Below are positions 24,601-37,092 of a stretch of DNA of 64,000 nucleotides, one piece after another. Every line of letters begins with the position of its first letter. The first letter of the stretch is position 1. A model generated the notes under the pieces. It did not search any database and was not told where the DNA came from. It was given only the letters and a program-made list of their open reading frames with translations. Source of the stretch: Paracyclopina nana (Eukaryota; Arthropoda; Copepoda; Cyclopoida; Cyclopettidae); NCBI GenBank assembly GCA_019096065.1, contig JAGUCH010000003.1, positions 8,680,001 through 8,744,000 of the forward strand. Reading direction: 5' to 3'. A program made the position numbers and the translations under genes.

Positions 24601-27487
24601 TATAAACTGAAAACTTTCTGCATTAATTCAAGACACATACTACTACAGCCAGCATAGCATACAATATACTTGCGAATTAGTTACAAAGCAACCAATTTTC
24701 GATCTCCTTTCAAAATTGAAAGCAGCCCGATTTTGCTATTTCAAACTTTCCCATAGTATATAGCTTTGAACATGACCGCAACTTTGAAGCATTGTTCTTC
24801 AGTTTTCAGCTGATCTGGCATCATTTTCTCTCGATCAAAATCGATCCAACTATTATGCTCCTAAAATGCACTAATTTATTTGAGTGGAGGGCCTATTCCT
24901 TGCAGAAATGGCCTTCTAGATCATTTTTATGGAATCTTGGCTGTAGCCAGTGGAGTGAGGCGAAATACCTGCGCCAATAAAACAGTACTGAATACGTATG
25001 CTGACTTATTCGCATATTATATGCCCTGCCTAGTTACTGCTATGCAGCTCAATTTATGGCTGCAGAAGATAAAGGGACCATGCCACTTTAACAACCCAAA
25101 GTTTCAATGCGGCATGAACATTTCAGATTGGCTGCACTTGATTCCATTTACGTACGTACATATGTATAAGGTATAAAAAGGATTTTCCTCTAATGGAACA
25201 ACATTCTTGGAGGAAAGGTGAAGGATTGTGGTTATTGGGCTTTATTTATTAGCGCACTTAATATCGAGCCGCTCTTATCCTGTACCCTGCGAGTATCTGA
25301 AAGAAACGCCACTTTTCTCACTTTGTTTGCCCGGCCAAACAATGCTATATACTTCAGCAGCTTCTTGTACCATTCGGCCCGCATTCCCAAATGTGAGACC
25401 CCAAAAAAGCATAACATCCTAATAGCAATAGTATAGCTCTTTCTTCAGCCCGCATCGCTGGCTTTCACTCATTTGCAGTAGCATTTGTTCTCTCTTTCAG
25501 TTTTTTCTCCTCTCGCGCAGCAAATGGAGGATAAGTTTCTTGATGTTGTTGATCGAAATCATTTTATGTCGGGGGCAAAAACAATTACCAATGTTTGGCA
25601 TGGCCTCTCACGTTTCCAAACTAGCTTCAGTTGGCCGATCCTTTTTGGCACCAACGTTTACACAAAAAGGTTACGGCCAGTGTCCTCCCCGGTTGTAAAT
25701 CAGTATTGGCCTCACCTCAGCTTGTTTCTGACATTTTATGAGCTCCAGCTCCTGCTGCAGCAGGAAGAAGAGCTAGAGATTGGGTGTACTATAAGGCTGG
25801 AAATTAGACCGTTTTTATACGAGTGCTGCTCCTCATCAAAACCCTCTTGCTTGGGGCGAGCCAGCTCCAAAGTCTGACAAGCTGATAAATCTTATTGATG
25901 ACTCCTTTTTCTTTTCATCCAATCACGATTTCGATGTCCGTTGCATCAATTGGTCTGGTTTGCTGCAAAAGGCCTAAACGAAAGTAAAGGCCAGCCCTTT
26001 TTTTGATCCTATTCCTGATACAGTTCCTGAATAGTTTGCTTTTGGGAATGGGGCTGTTAATTAATTAATTGATGGACCCGGAATGATGCTGTGTGAAAAT
26101 ACCCTATATGTAGTAGGGTATGGCTTTGGGAGGGGGCACGTTAGACACTGTAGATTCTATATGGCAGTGCAAGCTTAATTAACTAGGCCTTCAACAATCT
26201 CCCCTGAGATGGCTGTATAGAGCATCCATATTGTAGATAACCCGGAGAACAAGATGGATCGTCTCAACTTGCCTGATTGGTGAAAGCTGCTCTACAATGT
26301 ACCAACTTTCCGGCGTTATGTGCTATAATTCAGAGATGTGAGCAACACGCGCCTCATTTGGCGGCTTATTTGATTTCAGATCCGATGATTTCCTCCGATG
26401 CTTCTTCCAACAACACCCTTTCAAGGAGAGCGAGCGCCAACAATCCGGGCAAAATGACCGTCATCCACCATCACCGTCAGATGGGCAGGAGGAGCAGCGA
26501 CCGACTGGCCACCCTGCCACTCCCCCCGCCACCCCCTCCGACGCTGAGGCCGAGAATCAGTGCTCCCATGTTCACATCGCTGACAGCCTCGACGCTCCCG
26601 AGGAATTTCTGGCACCACCAGCAGGGCATGCATATCATGCCGAGGCCGTCCTCCGTGATGATCCGGCGGCCCCGACTCATCCAGCAGTCGGCCTCGATGA
26701 CCTCGAACGAGGCCGCAGTTCAGCTCCCTTCCCCTCCGGATCCTCCGAGCTCCTTCGCGTTATCAGCTCTGGTAGGTGCTTTCGAATATCGTCCTTTGGC
26801 ATGAAAATTACTCCACTTTAAAGTAATGGTTTCCAGTCAAGGACACGCGCAATATGATTATACAAGCTTTAGACATTCTATTTTCAAGTGGTCCCGCCGA
26901 ATGTAGTTTTGTGAAATCATTCACTCTTGTTGTGTGTCGCCTGCATTCTTGGTAAACTGTCACGAATCAAGGAAAAGATTGATGGCCGCCCGCTGGCATT
27001 TTCATGCTTTTATGCGCTCGTTTTTATCGATGCAAATATTGGCTAGCTCCTCTTTGATCAAACAACGTGTATTCATGCTTTCATATCCGCTCGCGCGACA
27101 ATTTGTTTTAATAAGAGCCCTGGCGGATCATTTGTCATGTTTGATTAATTCTCTCTCTCTCCTCAGCAGCAATCTCTGGATTTGCCTTTCGCTGCGCAGG
27201 ATCTGCCCTCGCCACCTCTGGATTGTGACATTGTGCTCCCGCCACCTGCTGAAAGCCTTTACTCCTTGCCAAGGCCGCACAAGGCCAACTTTTTGAGCTC
27301 TTCCGCAGAAAGACTCATAAATGTGTCCGAAGAAGAACTCCTCAAGCATCATCAGCAGCAAATGCAGCACTCGGGGACAAGACTAACCAAGGTGCGATTT
27401 GACACTCGGCAAGGAGACCAACAACAGCAACGAAGACAATTCAAGCCAAATATGACCACATCTATCCATTCGGAGAGCGTTGTGTGA
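3634..27487 (+). CDS. Sidestep-family Ig/FN3 transmembrane receptor, complete, 15 coding exons
   Basis: Single-pass cell-surface receptor of the Drosophila Side family (axon guidance; ligands or partners of Beat proteins). Exons: 3634-3742, 4808-4949, 5798-6006, 10810-10920, 14561-14821, 15322-15473, 16236-16380, 17419-17549, 17787-17946, 19955-20142, 20198-20306, 22116-22487, 23593-23898, 26380-26771, 27167-27487. All junctions are GT-AG and in phase, giving 1035 aa. The start was chosen because it opens a hydrophobic signal peptide (about residues 1-27). Five Ig domains follow (about 36-153, 154-277, 278-376, 377-473, 474-572); the first has the family hallmark PIYSFDVRG across the exon 2/3 junction and DEGTYRCRVDF before its second Cys. 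FN3 lies at about 573-690, the TM at about 738-763, then a Pro/His/Gln-rich tail ending ESVV, a class I PDZ-ligand pattern. The side paralogue cannot be decided. The domain calls are strong; a small missed tail exon remains possible. Confidence 0.88.
6531..7343 (+). repeat. Left 813-bp inverted arm of the foldback element
   Basis: Reverse complement of 8500-9312. It contains a strong internal hairpin near 6651-6680 (CCACT and GACCAC pairing with GTGGTC and AGTGG around TCTAGG). A degenerate copy of the 171-bp unit lies at about 7111-7261, so the tandem repeat appears to have grown out of the arm's inner end. Confidence 0.85.
7262..8321 (+). repeat. 171-bp tandem array inside the foldback element
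   Basis: Units begin at 7262, 7433, 7604, 7775, 7946 and 8117, five spacings of exactly 171 bp; a seventh, partial unit begins at 8290 (spacing 173). The first 82 bp also belong to the left arm. Each unit carries the hairpin GCCCTGGC-CAGGA-GCCAGGGC with an 8-bp stem, with some variants. Because 171 is a multiple of three, one frame stays open for 333 codons; this is a repeat artefact and not a supported gene. Confidence 0.85.
8500..9312 (-). repeat. Right 813-bp inverted arm of the foldback element
   Basis: Inverted copy of 6531-7343. Homology stops at the inner end within the sequence GTACATTGG/CCAATGTAC and at the outer end at the TTAA site. Confidence 0.85.
19104..19178 (-). other. Degenerate tRNA-like sequence (anticodon-loop CCA, Trp-like)
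   Basis: On the minus strand the segment shows an A-box-like GTGGTCTAGAGGC, a loop TTCCAAA that would place a CCA anticodon, and a good B-box-like GGGTTCGAATCC. The acceptor ends and the T-stem do not pair well, so it is unlikely to be a working tRNA. It lies inside the 18705-19903 element and may be a tRNA-derived module. Confidence 0.4.
19240..19850. repeat. Degenerate ~62-bp minisatellite
   Basis: Repeated blocks with the core motifs TGAATAGTTCTTGAATAGTC and ATTGAAAAGTTNCTGAA recur about every 56-65 bp, roughly eight to nine diverged copies. A related, shorter series (TTCAGGAACTTTTCAGGAA, ATTTCAGTTAATATTCAAGG) lies at 18895-18985. All of it is within the 18705-19903 element. Confidence 0.65.
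24579..24602. repeat. (TG)n microsatellite
   Basis: About twelve TG dinucleotides in intron 13 of the sidestep-like gene. Other simple runs in the same gene's introns include TA/GA tracts near 13337-13376 and 14178-14195. Confidence 0.85.
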
Positions 27488-30140
27488 CCACGTTGAAAAC
27501 TATACTCGTAATAATTAAAGCACTTACTCTCGTTAAGCCTTTTTCCTTGAGACCGTCATATGAATTTTTTGCTGATGAAAAGTTATGCCTTGGCGAGGCC
27601 TGCGCATGGCTGGTGGCTATTGTTTTAAAATTGTGTCGCCCTCCTAAGCTGGCTGGTGTCTCAACCAGAAAGGTTTCCAGCTTGTTGATAAATTAGAGCC
27701 CATTTGGTGAGAATGGGGAAAGATCTGGGCAGCAGCAGCAGCAGTAGCAAAAAAAATAACTATTCCGCGTATTGGCTATCGGTTACAATTTCGCCACCTC
27801 AATTTGTTCCACCTTTCTCGCGTTTATTGGCAGTGTCGTCCATGCGCGAAAAGGCAGTGAAATGCTTCATTGTTGGCAGCAGCAGCAGACAAAAAAGGCT
27901 GTGTCGTAACTGAAAGATGCTGGCAGTAAAGACTGCCGTTATACGGCCTTTGATACGAATCGGGGTGCGGAGAAAAGGGCCTTTCGTCAAAATTAGCAGT
28001 GCCACGCATTCCACTGCAGCAAAGAGCATTGTAGCAAAAAGGAAAAGCCAGCAGATTGCGAGCTCTTTTCGGTCTGAAATCGATCCCATTACATTTATGC
28101 TCTAAGCAAATTGGCCTGCACACACGTGCGTGCAGCAGCAGCCAATTTGAGCTCAAACACGCCCTTGCGACTTTCTAAAGCTTCTTTGCAATTTGATTCC
28201 CCCAAAGGACTTGCGATGACGCCGAAAGCCACCTAGAATTTTAAATGATTATTGCAGCAGGCAGCGACATCTCGCGAACGTACCATTTCACCTTGTAATA
28301 TTGGATTATATCTGACTACAATTGCGTCGTTTCCCTTACAAAAATATTTTCCTTCGTCCTTCGCAAGGACAAACAAAGATATGATACTTTTGTGCTACGT
28401 AACAGAGCTGCGCTGTTGTGAAATAATATGACAGGAAGCAAAATGTGATCAAAGATCGCATAGAATTCCTTCTTCTTTGTCGCACAGTTCAACTATTGTC
28501 AATGCTTTCCAGGTATAGTATTTGAAAGGATCGTGATCATTTAATTGATGGGCCCAAAAGTCTCAAGGTTGGTCATCATTTGTGGCCAAACTTTCCGAGG
28601 CGGTGGAAGCAGCAAAAAAAAAAAAGAGGAAAGATGCTGTTGGGCTGAACCCGACAAGAAAGCAGCCTTTTCTAATGCAACATGTGCTTCCCATTACCTT
28701 AATTGACAAAAAGCCTCAAGTACTCAAACACAGACAGTTTGCCTTGATTTTATATGAAAAGCATCCTCCTCCTCGAGGTCTTTGTACTTGGAATGAGCGC
28801 CTCTCGCGCCTGCAAGATCATATTTTCCTTTGAGACTATCTCTCCTTCTTCACATGGAAACTTTGATGTCAATCCCAGATTGGCCCTAAAAGCCTTTCTC
28901 ATTCGGCCTTTTTCTTTTTCAAAATCGTCATCAGTTCTTTAAATGCATACGATTTATGGCAAGAGGTTGGGGCTTTGCTGTTGGGCATATCTTTAAATAA
29001 ATTCAGGCACAGATTCTGGGAAATCCAACATTATTTATGGGTGCATATCCACAGTAAACTATTTATAAAACGAGCGCTTTCCTTGCAAATGTTAATCAGC
29101 TAGAGTAGTAGCTAGCTCACTCATCTTAGGACTAATTGCCAATTGTGCTTACTTTGCTCTCCATTTGTGCGCATTGCAGTTATAGCCTATGGAGTTGGGG
29201 GGTGAAAGGGACATTAGTGTTTTTGCCATTAAATAACGCGCACACACTTTTATAATGAGTAAGCATTCAGCAATTGCGAGGGTCGGTCCCTTGGGTGCAT
29301 CTAGGATTTCTTGTGGAGAGCAGGGCTGACTTCATCACTATCTTACTCATGTCCAGCAATTGTGTCTCTTGGGGAATAGAATCCTTGCCTTTCTCGGTGA
29401 GTGAAGCTTAAGTAAACCCACTTCTGGGTCAGAGGGGATATACACAATGCAATTTAGCAGTGGTACAAACCGTATAAGTACTTTCACAAGGAGTACGCCC
29501 CACTTTAGTTGCTGAAAACCGTATTACCATATAGCCCGCGTCTATTCTGAGAACCCCTCCTCCAATTTACCACAGTTTCTTGAACTCCTCGTGGTTAATC
29601 CTCAAACCAAAATTAATGCTTTTCACCTCCCATGTATTGGTTGCACCGGAAAATTCTAATGTTATGTCTAGAGGCTAATCATGTCTAATTGCCGACAATA
29701 TACCCCTTTTTCAAGAGACTGGGAGGGGAACTTCATGTATGCACTAGATGAAAGCAAACGAGGATTGCGTGGAAAAAACATATTAATTCAGATAATTGCA
29801 GACATTTACGGTGCTTTTCTTATTCGTGCACCACGTAAGTCAAATGTACTTTGACATTTCTTCCTCCTTGCTTTAAAAAAGCAACAAAGGAGAATCAAAG
29901 GAGAAGCTAGGTGCATTCGAATGTCCATATATTTATTTCTGACTGAATGATTTGCGGGGTTTTTAGAGCTTCTTTTATCCGAGCCGAGAATTTCGAGCGA
30001 GCGTCCAAGTCGACTTGGATTTCGACCCATGCTTAGTACCGTTACAAATCAAAACAAATGCAGCAACTCAGGCAGGATTCGCAGGAGATGGCCACAGGCT
30101 TGGCCACAGGTAGTTCTGCTAGTTGTTCATCATCAACATC
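27488..30140. other. Intergenic stretch, no gene seen
   Basis: Between the stop of the sidestep-like gene and the thiolase start. An ATTAAA-type polyadenylation signal lies just after the sidestep stop (about 27515). Short open frames show no domain, signal peptide or paired splice sites. Confidence 0.55.
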
Positions 30141-31501
<1,361 letters not shown>

Positions 31502-33686
31502 GCACTGTTGTGGTACATTTTACAAAGTATAGTTTGTTTAGCAATTTTTGAGACTTTAAAGAAACTGCATAATTTATCACCTCATCCTCAAGCAATTTTT
31601 TGCAGTACGTTCAAAGTCCAATTAAAAGGCAAAAAGAAAATTATGCACGTCTTGTCCAGTATCTTTCATGGCTCTTTAACCCTCCATGCGGAAAATAGAC
31701 AAGTAGGGTTGACTGCCAAGATCCAGTCTGCCTCTTGGTTTAGAAGTAGAAGTAACAGTAGTAGTGTTCTTTTCCCAGACAAAGTGGCAAAGAAAATCTG
31801 GAAAGGTGCCACAAAATTGTGCCAAGATAATCTCGGCGATACAACACTAGTGCATTTCTTGCTAAAAAGATCTTGGCCACTACTTTCTTCAGCCTTTTAG
31901 TCGTTTCCAAGGTCGCTACTTTTTCCCAGGTGGTTTTCTATTTTAAGTGCGCTTAAAGTGAACTTTTTTAGCAGGATAAAATGCAGGAATGATAGTGATG
32001 GGATGCAGTACATTTCACCCGGCGCGTTTGTTGCTTTCAACTTTGCAGATAACTACATTATTCTAGCTTATAGTTACGTTGTAAACTTGCAGTTGGATGA
32101 TATGTTTGCTTGCAAAAGCCCCCATATTGTAAATTCTAATTAAGATCCAGGCTACTTTATGGGATTTATCCTGCAATCCAGTGCATTGGCCAACTTCTTC
32201 TGCTCGTTCTTTCGCACAGTTTTTCTCTGCACTCGCGCACCCAAATTATGAGCGTTGAATCGACAACATTTGCGAGCAGTTTCGTCTTAAATTTGATACT
32301 GGCCTGAGTTACGTACAGCCAAGCCATATCTTGGTAACTATGGTGTGGAAGCGTCTGCGTGAAAAGGAATCTAATTTTGTCGGCTTAAAAAGAAAGCCAG
32401 TTTTCCTTGGTCTCCTAAGTGCTTTGAAAAAATGAGTGAATTCACGTAACAAAGACATTGTATAATGGTACGTTCTTGCGAGGAATTCCATGATAAATAA
32501 GGGAAGCATATCTGTTTACTGCGACGACCCCTCGATTCTTGAAAAGCTATCCAATGCATTACTCAATGGAGCTAATGCAAGTGTAATTTTTCTCCTCTCG
32601 TGTCAGTGCACCTTTTTTAGTGGATGACAATCTGCATTAATGCAAAGCCTCAGCTTTTATTCATCTCCTCGCGAGCCCCACGTGTAGTACAAGGATTTGT
32701 AGGGGGAAATGAGGCCGCAACTAATGCAACAAACATTGTGAATCGCGGCCCAGTTTTTGCTCATGGCACACCACACATTCTTCGAGCTGCTGCTGTTCCA
32801 TATCCCAATCTGAGGGCGTGTCGCACACATTTTTTGCTCTTTGCGTGCCTTGAATGTCGGATAGCGCTCAAAGGAAGGAGGAGGCCAATTGAGGCTGTCA
32901 ATAAAAGCAGTGGATCAGATGCAGAAAATAAAACGTTGATGATGATGACTACGGAGAAGGAGAAACTTTGCATGCAGGGAAATGTGCTGTATACTACGGA
33001 TGGACGAACAACCACTTTGCATATCAATGAGACCAGCAGCAGCAGCAGTAGCTCTATTGAACGGAAAGATGCATTCACTTTTATTATAGCCCCACAGGTA
33101 ATTCTGATGACTAAGACCTCCAAAATCAATTCGGGGTGAGGGAAGGAAGACTAGCATATTTTAAAAGGGCTCCTATTTGTACTCCCAAAATATATATTTA
33201 TGGATGCAATGCTAACATAGAGCTTCTATACTGCAAGCATGTGAATTTTTCCCTTCGTAAAGTTAAATCGAAGCTCCGGAAAAAAGAAACTTTGACTTTC
33301 TCACAGAGAATTCTCAAGAGAGCCAGCGAGATTGGTGCTCAGCATACCGTTACATATTAGTCTGGAAGAAGCTAGCTATAAAAGGGAGCAACTCTTCGTT
33401 AAATTGAAAAGATAACTGAGAAAATTATATGAAAAAGATAACTGAAATAAGGGACGTTTTTAAAGCAATTCACGCACTTCACTCGTGCATTTTATTAAGC
33501 ATTCAAATGCATATTGCTACCATATTTAAGGCATTTATGTGTCCATTATGGAAAAGTGGCTTTTTTGCGTATTGCATCTGGCTGCTCGGTCACGTCTGGT
33601 CGCGACTTTACTGCTTGTGTTGTTGTGCACTCAAAAGAAGCCGAAAATCTGCCACGTAATCGAAGGAAGACTTTCTTGGACCCAAC
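31502..33686. other. Intergenic stretch, no gene seen
   Basis: Between the thiolase stop and the PRDX4-type start. It has several open stretches of up to 171 codons without family resemblance, and a CAG/CTG-type run near 33032-33050. I cannot support a gene. Confidence 0.55.
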
Positions 33687-35025
33687 ATGGACAAGTTGAT
33701 CTTGGCATTTCTCGTGGTGTCAGTGCCCGCCCTCAGTGGCCTCGATGCGGACTCTTGCGGGGGTAAATTCACATTTTTCCCTATTTGAAAGGTTGGAGAT
33801 GTGGGCGGAAGCCTGACAGCAGCAGACTGAAAATACAGTTAAATCACTTCGAATCAGAGCACATCATTTTTGATGTAACCAAAAAGTTGCACTTTAATTT
33901 TAAACAGAGTGAAGCAAATAGCTTCAATACTTTAAGCCCTGACCTTGCACCTAAGAAGCAATCAAAGCAATGTTGTTATTTTAATGAGTATTCCTTGCAA
34001 ATTTTTGGCTCGAGTGATCCAAGTTTTGAACAAGAGACCTGGACGTCTATTGTAATTATTGTTAATTCACATATGTGCGGTTTCATGCCACCAATCTCGG
34101 CCCGGAGTGTGTGCATGCGAAAATGACAAAACTTTCCCTGACGCGCGCAAGTTTCCATATAATTACTGTCACGATCCAAATACTTGATAGTGTTGAATAA
34201 TGGCTTGGTCAGATTTGACCAAGAAGCTCGGGCGCAAAAAGAGCAACTCCACGTGGTCGATCAAGTCAGGCTTCAAATCCTCATCCTCGCCGATTTCTGA
34301 TGAGGCTCTCTCAAGCATCATCGGTTGTCATACCCTTGTCTAAAAGAGTGACACTTGCCTAATTTTTATAAAATATTGTAGGAATTCACAGTGAATCCAA
34401 GGCCTCCGGGCACAGCCTTCAATGGACCAAGGCCTTGATCTCCAAACCGGCTCCCCATTGGAAAGGAACCGCGGTCGTCAAAGGCCAGATGACCGAGCTG
34501 GACCTCAATGACTACAGAGGCAAATATCTGGTCTTCTTCTTCTACCCCTTGGCCTTCACGTTTGTCTGCCCCACCGAGATTTTGGCCTTCAACGATCGCG
34601 TGGAAGAGTTCAGGGCTCTCAACGCCGAGGTCGTGGCCTGTTCGGTGGACTCGCACTTTGCCAACCTGGCTTGGACCAATGTGCCAAGGAAGGAGGGCGG
34701 ATTAGGCCAGCTCAACATTCCACTCCTGTCCGACATCACGCACAAGATCTCCAAAGACTACGGAGTCTACCTGGAAGACAATGGCCATAGCCTCCGAGGC
34801 CTGTTCATCATCGATGACAAAGGGGTCTTGAGGCAAATCACCATGAACGACTTGCCCGTGGGTCGGTCTGTGGACGAGACTCTGAGACTGGTGCAGGCTT
34901 TCCAATACACTGACAAGCACGGCGAAGTGTGCCCCGCTGGATGGACCCCAGGGGCGGCCACCATCATTCCTGATCCCAAGGAGAAAATCAAGTATTTCGA
35001 AAGCCAGGCAGACAAAGAGTTGTAA
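33687..35025 (+). CDS. Secretory-pathway typical 2-Cys peroxiredoxin (PRDX4 type)
   Basis: Thiol peroxidase that reduces H2O2, normally in the ER lumen, where it also feeds oxidative protein folding. Two exons, 33687-33762 and 34382-35025, encode 239 aa. Exon 1 gives a signal peptide ([18 protein letters not shown], about residues 1-18) followed by the N-terminal Cys of the PRDX4 subgroup in DSCGG. Exon 2 gives the peroxidase fold, with peroxidatic Cys in FVCPTE and resolving Cys in EVCPAGW. GGLG and the C-terminal YF motif are both present, the pair linked in eukaryotic enzymes to sensitivity to over-oxidation. The start is fixed by the signal peptide and a phase-1 join. The gene is convergent with the FKBP gene; the stops are 232 bp apart. 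Confidence 0.93.
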
Positions 35026-35257
35026 TAATTAAGCTATCATTTTTATGGAGTCGTCGTTTATTTCATCGCCATCACAATAGTTGTAGCTACTAGATATTGA
35101 ATAGTTCTTGGTGTAAGGAGGCTTCAAAAATGACCATAATTTCGCAAGAGATGAACATCGTCACAGCTCGCATGATGAGAACAAATTGTAGTAGTAGTAG
35201 TAGTGGTAGAAAATGGTATATGTACACACAACGCAGAAATGCACCTATCTTTTGGAG

Positions 35258-35909
35258 TTAATTGACGGCTTTGCATTCAACATCAAAGACCAAAGTGGCA
35301 TTGGGAGGGATGTCGGGCATGGCACCCTTTGCTCCGTAGGCCATGCTGGCTGGAACAATCAACCGACGCTTGCCGCCAACCTTCATGCCCTCAACGCCCA
35401 CATCCCAGCCCTTGATGACCTCGCCGGAGCCCAACCTAAACTTGAAGGGCTTCCCGCTGAGCGTGGAATCAAACGTCTTGTTGTTGGTCTTCAACTTGCC
35501 CTCGTAGTACATGCCTACCATTTTACCTCTCTTGGCTTCGGGCCCATTGCCAGCCTTCAAGTCTTCAATGACGAGGCCACCCTTGAGGGTACGCTTTGGG
35601 GTTTTGCCAGGGGTTTGCTGGGCTGCTGGCTTCTCCTTGGAGGGTGTCTTTTGATCAGCTTTGGCAGGAGTCTTCGCTGGAGTCTTGGCCGGAGAAGCAG
35701 ACTCGCTGGAGTTGGCAGTTTCGTTGCCCTCCTTATTTTTGTTTTTCTTCTTGTTCTTCTTTTTCTTTTTCTTGGCAGACTGATCCTCACTTGCAGGGCT
35801 AGACTCAGATTTGGCTTCAGTGGGCTTTTTCTTGTCAGCCTTGGCAGGAGTTCCATTCATCTCTTTCTTCTTGGTCTTGATGGGCTGAGCCTTTTCTTGC
35901 TCCATATCA

Positions 35910-35948
<39 letters not shown>

Positions 35949-36778
35949 TCGTCATCCTCTACTTCTTCGTCTTCGTCAGCCTCATCGTTGATGAAGTCAT
36001 CATCCTCGCTATCCTCCTCCTCGTCCAAGTCCTCGTCATCAGAATCATCATCTTCCAAGTCATCGTCATCTGCGTCCTTCTTTTTGGGAGCAGACTCGGC
36101 AATTTTCTTCCTCATCTCCTCGGCCTTTTTCTTTTCAGCCTTGGGACTTGGAAGGCCATTCTCCTTCCTCTTCTCATTCAAAAGCTTGTCCAAGGGACTA
36201 AGCTGCTTGTTCGTCTTCTTGGACGGCAAGGAGTCATCCGAGTTGTTGGAGATCTTGCGCTTTTTACCGTTCACCAACTCTGGCACTTCCTCGTCTTCGG
36301 ATTCTTCAAGGGAGCTGCCCTCCTCGGAATCTTCAAACATGTCCTCAGGACCATCTTCAATGACGTTGTATCCAGTCAAATGAACAATGCCACTTCCCTA
36401 TAAAAATTATGCAATTTAACAAAATTAAACTAATAATTACTTCAAGAGCCTTACAGTTGTTTTAAAAACAATCTTGTCGCCCACGTTAAAATTCAGATCC
36501 AGAGTCTCGTTCAAGATCTTGTCCGACAAGTTGCAAATGAGAAACTCCTCATCCTCGACCTCGATGTAAACAGAGGTAAAACCCTTGGCGCTTGTGGGCT
36601 CAATGCAAGCCTTGGAAATGTGAAACGGCTCCTCCACCATTTGCTCGTACCTGAAACCCATATCATATATTGTTGAAAAAACCATGTGCCTTTAAAAGCG
36701 ATGCAATGATTACCTCTTCTCAGGCTTGAGGACAACTCCCCAAAACATATGAGTTTGATCCATGGACATATCTTCCAT
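35258..36778 (-). CDS. 46-kDa FK506-binding nuclear protein (nucleoplasmin-fold FKBP)
   Basis: Nuclear peptidyl-prolyl isomerase and histone chaperone of the Drosophila FKBP39 / yeast Fpr3-4 group. Three exons on the minus strand, 36778-36714, 36650-36455 and 36397-35258, give 466 aa. Residues 1 to about 95 form the nucleoplasmin-like domain (MFWGVVLKP, then the HISKACIEP strand). The middle is a long acidic/basic region with a pure Asp run of about 15 residues, followed by Lys-rich and Pro/Ala-rich segments suited to nuclear import and DNA or histone binding. The last 110 residues are a full FKBP domain ([48 protein letters not shown]). The Asp run comes from a CGT/GTC triplet repeat at 35910-35946. 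A 396-codon open frame on the opposite strand is a shadow of this low-complexity region. Confidence 0.93.
35910..35947. repeat. Trinucleotide (CGT)n run encoding poly-Asp
   Basis: About twelve uninterrupted CGT triplets on the plus strand, inside the FKBP coding sequence; read on the minus strand they are GAC codons. A triplet repeat within an exon can vary in length without changing the frame. Confidence 0.9.
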
Positions 36779-37092
36779 TTTGGCGCGATTCAAGAAACTG
36801 TTGATAGCTTAGAAGCCAAGCGAACGGTCGAGCACGTTTTTCACGAATGTGGATTGTTTTGATTTTGAATGCGGCATGCGTTCTAGAACGAGCAGACGCA
36901 ACATTTGTTTGAAATCGCGCAACCTCTGTCAAAATGATAGCTCCTTGCTCCCTCTTATACCAGCAGGTGTCACTACGGTCGCGATCCTATCAGACCCAGC
37001 TCGACCTAACAACTAACTACATTAAAGCACGCCACCTAGCGATCGAATTAGGGCACTATTCCATTGGAAGTGAGGTCTCAGATGTGGTTTAT
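36779..37092. other. Short spacer between FKBP and FOXRED1 (both minus)
   Basis: It holds the presumed FKBP promoter and the end of the FOXRED1 3' UTR. The FOXRED1 stop overlaps an AATAAA signal at 37093-37088. No coding evidence was seen on the plus strand. Confidence 0.5.

Noticed and set aside
32624-33139. 171-codon open frame
   Set aside because: Low-complexity Ser/Thr region with a competing antisense frame, no splice partners and no family similarity.
35213-36403. 396-codon plus-strand open frame rich in Val and Leu
   Set aside because: Exact antisense shadow of the FKBP gene; its Val run is the reverse reading of the poly-Asp triplet repeat.
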